NCBI RefSeq assembly: GCF_004118265.1
Contig: NZ_SDHW01000008.1
Span: forward strand, 124,001 to 188,000
Length of the DNA stretch: 64,000 nt
DNA from: Lacibacter luteus
GTDB taxonomy: Bacteria > Bacteroidota > Bacteroidia > Chitinophagales > Chitinophagaceae
Direction: 5' to 3'
Positions 50,892 to 59,033 of the stretch are shown here, one piece after another; the first letter of the stretch is position 1; every line of letters starts with the position of its first letter. The position numbers and the translations under genes are program-made. Under the pieces are notes generated by a model that did no database searches, was not told the origin of the DNA, and was given only the letters and a program-made list of their open reading frames with translations.

Positions 50892-53354
50892 ATGAAACTG
50901 ATTGTAACCCTTATCTCACTGCTTGCCACCCTTCATTTGTTTGCCGGAAATGAACCGGAAAGAAGTCTCCAGGCCAATAAAATTTTACAGGCTCCAAAAA
51001 TTGATGGTGTGTTGGATGAAGCCTTTTGGCAAACAGCACCGGTTGCAGAAAACTTTATCGTAAACAGTCCAAATTATGGTGAGCCATCGGCATACAAAAC
51101 CAAAGTGTATGTTGTGTACGATAACAGCTCTATTTACATTGGTGCTTATTTGTACGACGATCCGAAACTGGTGCGTACGCAGTTAACTGCACGAGATAAA
51201 GAAAACCTGCAGGATGTAGATTATTTTTCAGTTTTCTTTGATACGTATAACGATGATCAGAATGGGTTTCAATTTTTAGTTACAAGCAGAAACGTACAAA
51301 GCGATGGCCGTTTGAGTCCAAACAGAAATTCATCGTTTGGTCCGCCTAGCGACTATAGTTGGGATGCAGTTTGGGAAAGTAAAGTAACCATGCGTGAAGA
51401 TGGCTGGGTTGTGGAAATGAAGATTCCTTATTTCTCCCTTCGCTTTGCAAAAAAAGAAAAGCAGGATTGGGGGCTTAACTTTCAGCGTTATGTCCGTCGC
51501 AGTAACGAAAGCTCTTACTGGAACAACATCAATCCTAATCAAAATGGTTTTGTAAATCAGTTTGGCCGTTTAAGTGGTTTGGAAAATCTTACACCTCCTT
51601 TACGTTTATCGTTTCTGCCTTATGTTACGGCGGGCTACAGAACAGTACCAACTGCAAAAGGAAGAGTAAATGAGTTTTTGCGCAACGGTGGTATGGATGT
51701 AAAGTATGGCATCAACGAAAGCTTTACATTGGATATGACCTTGATCCCCGACTTTGGACAGGTGATAAGCGATAACGTTGTAAATAATCTTACGCCTTAC
51801 GAAGTACAGTTCCAGGAAAACCGTCCCTTCTTTACCGAAGGCACAGAAATATTTAATAAGTCAGGGTTGTTTTATTCACGAAGGGTTGGTGCAACGCCAT
51901 CAGGTTATTACAAAGCAAGAAGCATGGGCTCAACAGACAGCACACGTATTATTTCCAACCCCGGTGTTGTGCAGTTGTTCAATGCAACAAAGTTTTCAGG
52001 AAGAACAAAACAGAAGCTGGGCATTGGTGTATTTAATGCAGTAGGTGCGTCGATGTTTGCTGAAATTGAAAACACCAACACAAAAGAAGTTCAGCGTGTA
52101 CAAACAGAACCTTTAACCAATTACAATTTAATCGTCATCGATCAGGCGTTGAAAGGTCGTTCATCAATAACACTAACCAATGCCAATGTTACACGCAGCG
52201 GTGTAGCAAGAGATGCAAATGTAACGGGGCTGGATGTGTACCTGTTTGATAAGCGAAACCGTTATGGTTTACAAGGTAAATTCGATTACAGCAAAATATC
52301 AGGGCTGAATCCTTATAATGGATTTAAAACAATGTTGAGTCTTGGAAAAGTAAGTGGAAAGATCCAGTACAATTTCTTAAGTAACATAGAAAGTGACCGC
52401 TACGATCCGAATGATCTTGGTTATCTCGGTGCTCCCAATAAAGTAAATCATCAGTTTCGCATCAGCTATAATCAGCTAACTCCAACGGATAAATTTATCT
52501 CGTACAATTTTAATTTTACTGTGCGGCACGAGATGCTGTATAAACCGTTTGTGTTTACCAATGTGCAATACAATGCAGGAGCGTTCTGGTTCTTTAAAAA
52601 TTTTTGGGATCTGAGTGCAACCGCTATTTATCAACCACTGTGGCAGAAAAATTATTTTGAATTACGTACACCCGGCCGTTACCTGCGGCAGGTGCCCTGG
52701 GGCTTTTTACGTTTGAGTGGAAGCAGCGACAGCCGCAAGCGTTTGTTCTTCCGTTATGCATTTGGTTTTGCAGAGTCGGTTGATATTAAGAACGATCCTT
52801 ACATTGTTGCCAACCCAGGATTACGTTATCGTTTCAGCGATCGCTTAAGTATGGATATCGATTGGCGTTTGCAGGACGATCGTGGACAGTTTGGTTATGC
52901 ATTTATGCGTGAAGCAAACGGTGAACCTATCATCGGCCGCAGACGTAACCGTGATGTTACAACACTCATTACCGGCATTTACAATTTTACCAGCCGCATG
53001 AATGTAACCTTGCGTGCACGCCATTACTGGAACAAAGTGGAGTATGTAAGTTTCCATAATGTAAGTAATGATGGCTGGTATCTCGACCGTGCTTTTATTC
53101 CGGGGCAGGATCAAAACTTTAATGCTTGGAATGTGGATGTGTTCTATACCTGGGATTTTAATTACGGAAGCCGTTTTGTTATTGGTTGGAAAAACTGGCT
53201 GGCAAATGATTACCCGGTTAATGGCGACCGTTATAAAACGTATTGGGGTAATGCTGCACGTGTTTTGGCATCACCACAAGGAAATGAATTTACTGCACGG
53301 ATGATCTTCTTTATCGATTCGCAAAAGCTGAAGAGAAAACGAAATCAGCTGTAA
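50892..53354 (+). CDS. DUF5916 protein with CBM9-like N-terminal domain
   Basis: An 820-residue exported protein: signal MKLIVTLISLLATLHLFAG; a carbohydrate-binding family-9-like domain (~25-210; KIDGVLDEAFWQTAPVAENF ... YFSVFFDTYNDDQNGFQFLV); then DUF5916 (~230-820), predicted to be a large outer-membrane beta-barrel with alternating strands such as FRISYNQLTPTDKFISYNFN and aromatic ends. Such proteins are common in Bacteroidota and their function is unestablished; polysaccharide binding or export is a guess from the N-terminal domain. The gene is a single unit with a terminator before it. Confidence 0.9.
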   Translation: MKLIVTLISLLATLHLFAGNEPERSLQANKILQAPKIDGVLDEAFWQTAPVAENFIVNSPNYGEPSAYKTKVYVVYDNSSIYIGAYLYDDPKLVRTQLTARDKENLQDVDYFSVFFDTYNDDQNGFQFLVTSRNVQSDGRLSPNRNSSFGPPSDYSWDAVWESKVTMREDGWVVEMKIPYFSLRFAKKEKQDWGLNFQRYVRRSNESSYWNNINPNQNGFVNQFGRLSGLENLTPPLRLSFLPYVTAGYRTVPTAKGRVNEFLRNGGMDVKYGINESFTLDMTLIPDFGQVISDNVVNNLTPYEVQFQENRPFFTEGTEIFNKSGLFYSRRVGATPSGYYKARSMGSTDSTRIISNPGVVQLFNATKFSGRTKQKLGIGVFNAVGASMFAEIENTNTKEVQRVQTEPLTNYNLIVIDQALKGRSSITLTNANVTRSGVARDANVTGLDVYLFDKRNRYGLQGKFDYSKISGLNPYNGFKTMLSLGKVSGKIQYNFLSNIESDRYDPNDLGYLGAPNKVNHQFRISYNQLTPTDKFISYNFNFTVRHEMLYKPFVFTNVQYNAGAFWFFKNFWDLSATAIYQPLWQKNYFELRTPGRYLRQVPWGFLRLSGSSDSRKRLFFRYAFGFAESVDIKNDPYIVANPGLRYRFSDRLSMDIDWRLQDDRGQFGYAFMREANGEPIIGRRRNRDVTTLITGIYNFTSRMNVTLRARHYWNKVEYVSFHNVSNDGWYLDRAFIPGQDQNFNAWNVDVFYTWDFNYGSRFVIGWKNWLANDYPVNGDRYKTYWGNAARVLASPQGNEFTARMIFFIDSQKLKRKRNQL

Positions 53355-53376
53355 GCCGATAGTGGTAAGTAGCGAG

Positions 53377-53408
53377 TCCTGAACGTCCTTCGACTTCGCT
53401 CAGGATTG
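53377..53408. repeat. Interspersed CCTTCGACTTCGCTCAGG-type repeat
   Basis: The element TCCTGA-ACGT-CCTTCGACTTCGC-TCAGGA has 6-bp inverted ends around CCTTCGACTTCGC, next to a GAAGGG stretch. The core CCTTCGACTTCGCTCAGG is, from memory, a repeated intergenic motif in many bacterial genomes. One copy is seen in this window, between DUF5916 and the deacetylase genes, both of which end here. Confidence 0.5.
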
Positions 53409-53457
53409 AAGGGTGGTTGCTGATTGGATATTGGAATTTGTCTCTTGATTTTCTTTC

Positions 53458-54366
53458 CTAATTCAAACCATAAATATCTTTCGCCAAACGAAACGTGTTG
53501 CAATGCGCTTCAACAATAGTTCGTACATCGGGCGAATAACCACCACCCATTGCAACGGTACAAGGTATTTGATGTTGCTGCAGTTTGCTGAACACAATTT
53601 CATCACGCTGTTTGCAGCCCTGCATGGTTACTTTCAATTTACCAAACTTGTCTGTTTCTAATATATCAACACCGGATAAGTAGAAAACAAAATCAGGCTT
53701 TACTTTTTCAAGCAGCATATCCAATGTGTTTTGCAAAAGCGGAAGATAAATGCCGTCATCTGTACCATCTTTCAAACCAATATCAAGGTCGCTGGTTTCT
53801 TTGTGGAAAGGATAGTTGTGTGCACCATGCATACTAAAGGTAAATACACTGTTGTTTTGTTCAAACAGTTTTGCAGTGCCATTGCCCTGGTGCACATCCA
53901 GATCAACAATAAGAATTTGCTTTGCCAGTTTTTGATGTAAGAGATAATTGGCTGCGGTTGCAAAATCGTTGAGTAAGCAAAAGCCTTCGCCTCTGTCTGC
54001 AAATGCATGATGTGTTCCTCCCGCAACATTCATGGCTATGCCGTTTTCAAATGCCAGATGACAGCAATCGATGCTGCCTTGTGTAATGATGAGTTCACGT
54101 TCTGTTAATGCAGGCGATTGCGGAAAGCCGATATGCCGTTGCTCTTTTGCAGAAAGCGTTTGTTGCTTTAATTTATCCAGGTAGTTTTTATCATGTGTAA
54201 GCAGAACGATCTCATCGGCGCAAACAGTTGGTGCAAATAAATTCTTCTGTGTAATGCTTCCTTCGTACAGCAGCTGTTCAGGTATCAGTTCGTATTTCAA
54301 CATAGGGAAACGATGACCTTCCGGCAGCGGATGTGCATAAATAGGAGCATGGGCGATATGTAAAAT
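53458..54366 (-). CDS. HDAC-family (AcuC-like) deacetylase, probable ATT start
   Basis: A 302-residue zinc-dependent deacetylase/amidohydrolase of the histone-deacetylase superfamily. Catalytic marks are NVAGGTHHAFADRGEGFC (His-His), ILIVDLDVHQGNGTA (zinc Asp and His), FSMHGAHNYPF and YLSGVDILETDKFGKL. The first ATG (54303, MLKYELIPEQ) would cut off a segment that homologues have: the frame continues upstream as LHIAHAPIYAHPLPEGHRFP. It begins exactly at an ATT (54366) where homologues have Met. I annotate ATT as the probable start. The gap to pdeM is then 23 bases, which fits an operon. The alternative is a truncated protein or a sequencing error (ATG to ATT). Confidence 0.85.
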   Translation of the reverse strand: MLHIAHAPIYAHPLPEGHRFPMLKYELIPEQLLYEGSITQKNLFAPTVCADEIVLLTHDKNYLDKLKQQTLSAKEQRHIGFPQSPALTERELIITQGSIDCCHLAFENGIAMNVAGGTHHAFADRGEGFCLLNDFATAANYLLHQKLAKQILIVDLDVHQGNGTAKLFEQNNSVFTFSMHGAHNYPFHKETSDLDIGLKDGTDDGIYLPLLQNTLDMLLEKVKPDFVFYLSGVDILETDKFGKLKVTMQGCKQRDEIVFSKLQQHQIPCTVAMGGGYSPDVRTIVEAHCNTFRLAKDIYGLN

Positions 54367-54389
54367 TCTGTTACTGATGATGCACGTAT

Positions 54390-55046
54390 TTATTGCAGTT
54401 CAACCAATCGCTGTTCAGCAATGGCAAATATTTTATCTTTCTTCTTCGGACGCACAGCGTGTAAACCTGTGAATCTTCCAAAAGCCGGTAATACGGCATG
54501 CTGTTCGCCAAAATAAAAACAAGGAAAACGTAATGATTGTTTACCCAATCCTGCTATGTGAATGCCCGGATGAATATGCCCGGTAAAAATGTACTGACCT
54601 GTTGTTGTTGCTTCTTCCGGTAGTTCATGCATAAATGCAAACGGTCCGTTTACAAGTTGTGTTTCATGAACAACGATCGTATTCGCATCGTACCAATTTG
54701 GTTCCAGAATATCGTGATTGCCTTTTACCAAATGAATGGGTAGGCTTGCAAGATCGTTACGCCATTTTTCAAACAGTTTTATTTCGTTGTTGATGTGGCT
54801 GTGAAAAAAATCGCCCACAACGATTAATTGTGCGGGTTTAAAAAACTGGATCTGTGTTACCAGCCTGTGCAGATCTTCTTTAAAAACTGTTTGCGGTATT
54901 CCAATGCCTGCTTTGCGAAAATGCCCGCTCTTGCCAAAATGAATATCCGATACAATGAGCCAGCGTTCTTCTTCCCAAAAAATACAGCGCTCAGGCGAAA
55001 GCCAGAGAGTTTGATTGAAATGTTGAAAATATGTTGGCTGTTGCAT
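54390..55046 (-). CDS. pdeM: Ligase-associated DNA damage response endonuclease (metallophosphoesterase)
   Basis: A 218-residue calcineurin-type metallophosphoesterase. The metal-binding motifs are all visible: SDIHFGKSGHFR (near residue 33), VGDFFHS, KGNHDIL and FTGHIHPGI. Homologues named PdeM belong to a ligase-associated cassette with a DEXH helicase, an exonuclease and an ATP-dependent ligase; the helicase is encoded 1.2 kb away on the same strand. The ATG at 55046 (MQQPTYFQHF) is chosen because the 43 residues above it look unrelated. The deacetylase follows 23 bases later. Confidence 0.92.
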   Translation of the reverse strand: MQQPTYFQHFNQTLWLSPERCIFWEEERWLIVSDIHFGKSGHFRKAGIGIPQTVFKEDLHRLVTQIQFFKPAQLIVVGDFFHSHINNEIKLFEKWRNDLASLPIHLVKGNHDILEPNWYDANTIVVHETQLVNGPFAFMHELPEEATTTGQYIFTGHIHPGIHIAGLGKQSLRFPCFYFGEQHAVLPAFGRFTGLHAVRPKKKDKIFAIAEQRLVELQ

Positions 55047-55120
55047 GCTGGCATGCAAATGTAAGCTGTGCTTTTCTACGCATGTGTTGCAGAAATGATT
55101 TATTTTGAAAGAAAAACGGC

Positions 55121-55606
55121 ATGGAGCAAAAAGATTATCTGCAAGGTTCGTATGTGGAACCACCATCAACGCCACAAGGCATTAATGTATTAACCATTCT
55201 GAGTTTCATCGGGAGTGCTTTCCAGATTGTTACTGCTGTGATTGGTTATTATATTATTCCTTTTAGTGTAAAGCAGGTAAATGAACAAAGGGCGCTGGAG
55301 AAAACAAGAGAAATGAAACCTTTCAGAGGATTTTTAAAATGGTCTACCGATACTACACTCCGACAGTACGAAATACGTGAAGCGATATTGATTGTTTCAA
55401 TTATTACAGCACTCATTTGCATATGGGGTGCCATGCAAATGCGTAAGCAAAAGAAAATCGGATTTACTGTTTATTCAATCGGGGAGTTTGGCTTTCCTTT
55501 ATTTTCAGCATTGGCCATTGATGTATGGTCTTCTGTTTTCGGATTTATTATTGCAATTGTGTTTGTGCTGCTTTTCTGGTTTCAACGAAAGTATTTGACC
55601 GAATAA
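55121..55606 (+). CDS. Membrane protein of unknown function
   Basis: A 161-residue protein with four hydrophobic helices: NVLTILSFIGSAFQIVTAVI (near 22), EAILIVSIITALICIWGAMQ (near 88), the glycine-rich GFTVYSIGEFGFPLF and SSVFGFIIAIVFVLLFWF. The N-terminus (MEQKDYLQGSYVEPPSTPQG) is polar. No family is recognised with certainty. It is transcribed divergently from pdeM, 74 bases away, and ends at a bidirectional terminator. Confidence 0.75.
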   Translation: MEQKDYLQGSYVEPPSTPQGINVLTILSFIGSAFQIVTAVIGYYIIPFSVKQVNEQRALEKTREMKPFRGFLKWSTDTTLRQYEIREAILIVSIITALICIWGAMQMRKQKKIGFTVYSIGEFGFPLFSALAIDVWSSVFGFIIAIVFVLLFWFQRKYLTE

Positions 55607-55638
55607 TAAAGAAGCCCCGTTCGGGGCTTCTTTATTTA
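55606..55638. terminator. Bidirectional terminator
   Basis: AATAAAGAAGCCCCG pairs with the near-complementary CGGGGCTTCTTTATT around a 3-base loop. It lies at the 3' ends of the membrane-protein gene (+) and the haem-binding protein gene (-) and overlaps the stop of the second. Confidence 0.88.
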
Positions 55639-56129
55639 TGTTCACTTTTGTTATTGTCCGATTGTTGTTCGGGTTCTGCAGGAGGCAAGGTTGCAATATT
55701 TTCTTCGCACCATTTGTACAATGCATTCTTTTGTTCTTCGGTAAGTTTTGCATTTGTATGAATAAGAGTGTAACTCTTCAATGGCATCTTTCCTTCCTTC
55801 ACTTCATCCATAATTTCATTAAACTTTCTACGCTGGCGTTTGGCTGTATAGCCCGCAAATTCCGAAAAGTTTAATTCTTTTTTTCCATCATTCACATGAT
55901 CGGCCAACCACCATGCAACAGGTTGTACATTGGCATACCACGGATATACAGTGTTGTTGCTGTGGCAATCGTAACAAGCTTCTTTAAGAATGGATGCTAC
56001 ATTATCGTTAACTGCAAACTTAGTGCTGATGTCGTTTGCGTATGGACCGGCAGAAATATTTTTTTCAGGACGAATAAATTGAATGATGACCAATGCCGCA
56101 ATTAATACGTAAACTATTTTTTTAAGCAT
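55632..56129 (-). CDS. Haem-binding domain (c-type) protein
   Basis: A 165-residue exported or anchored protein with an N-terminal hydrophobic segment (MLKKIVYVLIAALVIIQFIRP) followed by a haem-binding domain (Haem_bd type) holding the attachment motif CYDCHS (near residue 52) in the characteristic context EACYDCHSNNTVYPWYANVQPVAWWL. Proteins of this type are periplasmic monohaem proteins with unknown partners. The acidic/Gln-rich C-terminal tail is disordered. It is 69 bases downstream of the helicase gene on the same strand. Confidence 0.88.
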   Translation of the reverse strand: MLKKIVYVLIAALVIIQFIRPEKNISAGPYANDISTKFAVNDNVASILKEACYDCHSNNTVYPWYANVQPVAWWLADHVNDGKKELNFSEFAGYTAKRQRRKFNEIMDEVKEGKMPLKSYTLIHTNAKLTEEQKNALYKWCEENIATLPPAEPEQQSDNNKSEHK

Positions 56130-56198
56130 AGGAGGTTGTTTTGATAAATGTAACGATAAAGTTGAACTTGTGAAGTGTTCTAGAATAGTTTACGGTGC

Positions 56199-58697
56199 TT
56201 AATCCTTCATCAGTTGTGCCTGCATTCGACGGATGCGGTCTTCAATATTTTCGGAAGAGAGATTGTTGCGGTTTAATCCATCGGCAATAATCGGAAAACA
56301 AAGCGGCGTAAATTTTTGCGGAACGGTGATAACAATTGTACTGTTGCCAATACGTGTAAATGCATTCCGCAAACGAACTTCTTCCATTTGCTGATCGAAT
56401 ACTTCCTGGTAAGCCTGCCGCAACAATACATTTTTTGAATCGTATTCGCTGAACACGTTGAATAACAAACTTGCTGAAGCCTGCAAGTGTCTTGCTTTCT
56501 TTTGTTCGCCGGGAGCAGTTTGTGTAATGAGGCCACCAATAACTGCAATATCTCTGAACTTGCGTCTTGCCATTTCTGTTGCATTAACGCTTCGTTGAAT
56601 ATCGGCAGTAAGATCATTGAGTGTAAACAATTCGCTTGCATTGGTATCGTCAACAGGTATGGGTTGATCGCATAGTAATTCAAATCCGTAATCGTTCATG
56701 GCAATGGAAAAAGTAAGCGGAGCAATTTTACCAATGCGGTAGGCGAGGATCGCACTCATAGCTTCATGCACCTGCCGCCCTTCAAAAGGATAAACAAGTA
56801 AGTGATAACCATCTTTGCTTTCGTGATGTTCGATAAGCAGTTCATTATCTTTTGGAATATGCGACAACTGTTGCTGCAATTGAAACAAGGAGGAGAGATG
56901 AACAAGCTCCGGTGCCTGATTTTTTGACCCCATTATTTTACCGGCGTCAGCAACATCATTGAACGTTTCTCTTAACTTACGGCCAAGGTTAGCCGTTAAA
57001 CTCATGCGGCCTCCGTTCCAGCTGGGTACAATTGTTTTTTTAGAAGTTGATTTCTTTACCAATACGGTCATGTCTTTTATCTGTAGCAATTCAAGATTTC
57101 TTCCGGCCAACGTAAAGCAATCGCCGGGTTCTAAACGGCTGATGAAATATTCTTCAATTACTCCAACATAGCCACCGCTTTGCATTCTTACTTTCAGCAT
57201 GGCATCACTTACAATTGTACCGATGTTTAAACGATGCTGCATTGCAATACGGCGACTTGTTATTTTGTACAGCCCGTCGATTACTTCAATCTTTTTATAA
57301 TCATCGTATTGTTGCAAAGCTTTACCGCCTTCTGTTAAAAACTTCAATACTTCTTCCCATTCTTCCTGCAACAGATCACGGTAGCAGTAAGTCGATTTTA
57401 CTTCTGCAAAAATTTCTTCTGGTTTAAAACCATCTGAAATTGCAAGCGTATTCAAATACTGTATCAGCACATCAAAGCAAAGCAGCATCGGTTCTTTGCT
57501 TTCGATGAGTTCTTCATCAATTGCATTTTTTAAGGCAGCTGCTTCTACTAATTCCAGCGAATGTGTTGGCAGAAAATAAATTTTACTTACAGCATCGGGG
57601 CTATGACCGCTACGTCCTGCTCGTTGCAGAAAGCGTGATACACCTTTCGGCGAGCCAACTTGTATAACGGTCTCGACCGGCCGAAAATCGACACCCAGAT
57701 CGAGGGAAGCCGTGCAAACAACTGCTTTGAGTTTGGCAGTATGTAATGCTTCTTCCACCCACAAACGTAGTTCCTGTTCTATACTGCCGTGATGCAATGC
57801 AATAGCTCCTGCAAACTCAGGTGCATGATTGAGTAACTCCTGGTACCAACGCTCACTCATGCCTCTTGTGTTGATGAATATGAGTGTTGTTTTACTTTGT
57901 TCAATAATGGGAATTACTTTGTGTATGAGTTTTATTCCTAAATGACCGGCCCAAGGGTAATTCTCTATTTCATCGGGCAAAACAGATTCTACTACGATCT
58001 GTTTTTTCATTTGCGCTTTTACAATAACGCCTTCTTCTCTAATTGCTGAGAGCAATACATCTTTCGCATCGCTTAAGTTGCCGATGGTTGCACTAATGCC
58101 CCAGATCATTGGTGGCTTAGTCGCCATTGACTTCCGATGGCTATTCACAATTCTACTGATTGCTAACTCAACCTGTACACCTCGTTTACTTCCCATCAGT
58201 TCGTGCCATTCATCAACAGCTATCAGTTGCAGATTTTTAAATGCATCGGCATAACCTTTTTGTGCAAGAAACAAATGCAGACTTTCAGGTGTAATGATGA
58301 GTACTTCGGGTAATTGTTTTTTTTGCCTTGCCCGTTCTGCCTGCGTTGTATCGCCGTTGCGGATACCAACAGTCCAGCTCATGCCCAGTTCCTCAATCAC
58401 TTCTTCCATTGCCCGGCCAATATCTTTTGCCAAGGCACGCAAAGGAGTGATCCACAAAAGCTGCAGGCCATTTTTTGATTTGCTTTTATAATCGGTTGGA
58501 TGCTGGTTAATGAAACGGATAACGGAACCAAGAAATACAGAAAATGTTTTACCGCAACCGGTAGGAGCATTTACCAATCCGCTTTTACTAGAAACAATAT
58601 GTTGCCATGCTTCTTCCTGGAACGGAAAAGCATGATGGCCTTTGGCCGAAAGCCAGGAAGCAATGCATTGATAACCAGGAGTGAGATAAAGCTTCAT
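56199..58697 (-). CDS. Ligase-associated DEXH-box helicase (Lhr-like)
   Basis: An 832-residue superfamily 2 helicase of the Lhr type. Motif I NAPTGCGKTFS (44-51), motif II AVDEWHEL, motif III ISATIGN, motif IV LIFINTRG, motif V VVCTASLDLGVDF and motif VI QRAGRSGHSPDAVSKI are intact; a DUF4145/winged-helix and Lhr-specific C-terminal region follow. Bacteroidota annotations pair it with pdeM as parts of a DNA-repair cassette; the exonuclease and ATP-dependent ligase of that cassette are not in this window. It is shorter than E. coli Lhr (~1500 residues) and matches the Lhr-core. Confidence 0.93.
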   Translation of the reverse strand: MKLYLTPGYQCIASWLSAKGHHAFPFQEEAWQHIVSSKSGLVNAPTGCGKTFSVFLGSVIRFINQHPTDYKSKSKNGLQLLWITPLRALAKDIGRAMEEVIEELGMSWTVGIRNGDTTQAERARQKKQLPEVLIITPESLHLFLAQKGYADAFKNLQLIAVDEWHELMGSKRGVQVELAISRIVNSHRKSMATKPPMIWGISATIGNLSDAKDVLLSAIREEGVIVKAQMKKQIVVESVLPDEIENYPWAGHLGIKLIHKVIPIIEQSKTTLIFINTRGMSERWYQELLNHAPEFAGAIALHHGSIEQELRLWVEEALHTAKLKAVVCTASLDLGVDFRPVETVIQVGSPKGVSRFLQRAGRSGHSPDAVSKIYFLPTHSLELVEAAALKNAIDEELIESKEPMLLCFDVLIQYLNTLAISDGFKPEEIFAEVKSTYCYRDLLQEEWEEVLKFLTEGGKALQQYDDYKKIEVIDGLYKITSRRIAMQHRLNIGTIVSDAMLKVRMQSGGYVGVIEEYFISRLEPGDCFTLAGRNLELLQIKDMTVLVKKSTSKKTIVPSWNGGRMSLTANLGRKLRETFNDVADAGKIMGSKNQAPELVHLSSLFQLQQQLSHIPKDNELLIEHHESKDGYHLLVYPFEGRQVHEAMSAILAYRIGKIAPLTFSIAMNDYGFELLCDQPIPVDDTNASELFTLNDLTADIQRSVNATEMARRKFRDIAVIGGLITQTAPGEQKKARHLQASASLLFNVFSEYDSKNVLLRQAYQEVFDQQMEEVRLRNAFTRIGNSTIVITVPQKFTPLCFPIIADGLNRNNLSSENIEDRIRRMQAQLMKD

Positions 58698-59033
58698 AAA
58701 CGATTGACAAATCTAAGTTATCTCGTTGTTTGTACAGGTACTGCCACAAATGTTGAAAGGAATATATGACAGCAAAATATATCTGTTGAGGCAGTTGTAA
58801 GAACACATTATTTCTTTTATTTTCATACTTTACTGATAAGCCAGTTGCTAAATGCATTTGATCCGGTCTATCCCAATCCTCTGAAACCTTCCACTACCTT
58901 TTAAGATCGAACTTCAACTTACGTGTAATATACAGTTATGTCTGTGTGTTTATAGTTTTATCCACTCCTTCCCAAAACCAGCATCGCACAATCCTTTTTT
59001 CCGGGCAAACCACCCAAACTAAAACCACTGTTT
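58698..59033. other. 336-base intergenic region without a gene
   Basis: This lies between the divergent helicase gene and the giant surface-protein gene. No convincing ORF, hairpin terminator or strong TAnnTTTG box is seen. A weak -7-like TAGTTTTA (about 58953-58960) precedes a long leader of about 70 bases. I note nothing else. Confidence 0.5.
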
